From contig JAJJXM010000006.1 in assembly GCA_024516155.1 (NCBI GenBank), positions 1,154,659 through 1,218,658 of the forward strand: a stretch of DNA of 64,000 nucleotides, in the 5' to 3' direction. The notes beneath the pieces were generated by a model. It did not search any database, was not told where the DNA came from, and saw only the letters and a list, made by a program, of their open reading frames with translations. How positions within the stretch are numbered: position 1 is the first letter of the stretch; the number at the start of each line of letters is the position of its first letter. Shown one piece after another: positions 63,720 through 64,000 of the stretch. This DNA comes from Pyronema omphalodes. Taxonomy: Eukaryota; Ascomycota; Pezizomycetes; Pezizales; Pyronemataceae. A program made the translations under genes and the position numbers.

Positions 63720-64000
63720 CTAGACATGGGTGTTCATCTCAGTGTCTCTGTCGGCTGGGTGGGTGGGGCGGCGCCGGGGTTTGTGACGCTGTCCAGGCTT
63801 CTTTGAATATGCGGATGCGTACTGGGCATTGCTTGCTGAAGCCTGGTGGTCGAGGTCGGGGAGGTTGGCGTCGCGCAGTTTTTGCAATGGTATCTAGTGT
63901 GCTCAACAACGCTTACCTTTGCTTTGGGGCAGTCGTTGCAGGCGTGGTCGTCCGTGGGGTGGTTTCTGGCCGCAGATGCCGCAGGTGGGGCCTTGCGGTC
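63720..64000 (-). pseudogene. LINE-D2 ORF1 C-terminal fragment, many small indels
   Basis: Corresponds to 48007-48290 of LINE-D1 (zinc-knuckle end of ORF1). Single-base gains and losses at about 63761, 63778, 63846, 63872, 63905 and 63961 scramble the frame. This density is far above that in the rest of the copy. Confidence 0.75.

Larger units (their letters stand above)
52794..63727 (-). pseudogene. LINE-D2 ORF2, split by LINE-E, several lesions
   Basis: Starts at ATG 63727 and ends at 52794-52796. The same domains as LINE-D1 ORF2 are recognisable, with motif A FLDVRGAFDNV and YIDD both present in 53721-55784. The lesions are an extra T at about 63485-63488, loss of one T at 55954-55957, TAG at 53721-53723 before RNase H, TAG at 52974-52976 in the Cys/His region, and the 7-kb LINE-E at codon ~98. 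It is inactive. Confidence 0.9.
51967..64000 (-). mobile_element. LINE-D2 (split by LINE-E; 5' end outside window)
   Basis: Second LINE-D copy: 3' UTR and most of ORF2 at 51967-56420, then LINE-E, then the ORF2 start and ORF1 end at 63421-64000. It is very close to LINE-D1, including the 3' UTR A run and S2-type tail, but carries several ORF lesions. Confidence 0.9.

Overview
The whole 64 kb is a nested and tandemly duplicated pile of non-LTR retrotransposons. No host gene, tRNA, rRNA or CRISPR array is visible. The autonomous elements have a gag-like ORF1 with zinc knuckles and an ORF2 with apurinic endonuclease (EN), reverse transcriptase (RT), RNase H and a C-terminal Cys/His motif. This is the layout of the fungal Tad1 clade (compare Neurospora Tad), so the source is most likely a filamentous fungus, probably in a heterochromatic, centromeric or subtelomeric region. 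That assignment is inference from element type only. Family names used here (LINE-A, LINE-D, LINE-E, S1, S2) are my own labels.

Four kinds of element recur. LINE-D (41269-50127 and 51967-56420/63421-64000) and LINE-E (56421-63420) are about 7 kb, bounded by target-site duplications (TSDs) where both ends are visible, and end in (CAAA)n and (TAAA)n tails respectively. LINE-A is related to D and is present only as broken copies. The most abundant element, S, is about 2 kb and carries a single 484-codon ORF: a nearly Cys-free protein with a predicted coiled coil, no zinc knuckle and no RT. S occurs with two 3' tails. S1 has the roughly 310-nt tail of LINE-E ending in (TAAA)n, and S2 has the tail of LINE-D ending in (CAAA)n. 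S also shares the 5' C-tract box of the LINEs. The simplest reading is a protein-coding non-autonomous element that uses two different LINE families as helpers.

Layout: 1-16383 is a tandem array of a 5.53-kb unit (middle of LINE-A plus a reverse S1), three units. 16384-19800 is a LINE-A remnant, a chain of S 5' fragments ending in a full S2, and a reverse S fragment. 19801-23876 is the 3' half of a LINE-A with a nested S1. 23877-33132 is a 4.63-kb tandem duplication (S2 remnant, LINE-A tail, reverse LINE-A, S1). 33133-40303 is the rest of that reverse LINE-A, carrying two S2 and a nested S1. 40304-40545 is an old LINE scrap. 40546-50976 is an S2 split by full-length LINE-D1, which is itself split by an S2. 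50977-64000 is an S2 piece, then LINE-D2 split by full-length LINE-E; D2 runs off the right edge.

Both tandem duplications have their endpoints in same-orientation S copies, as expected from unequal recombination between dispersed S elements. Several S copies have 5' junctions that look like template jumps by the reverse transcriptase. Many frame breaks in the LINEs fall in poly-C/poly-G runs and could be real slippage or sequencing error.
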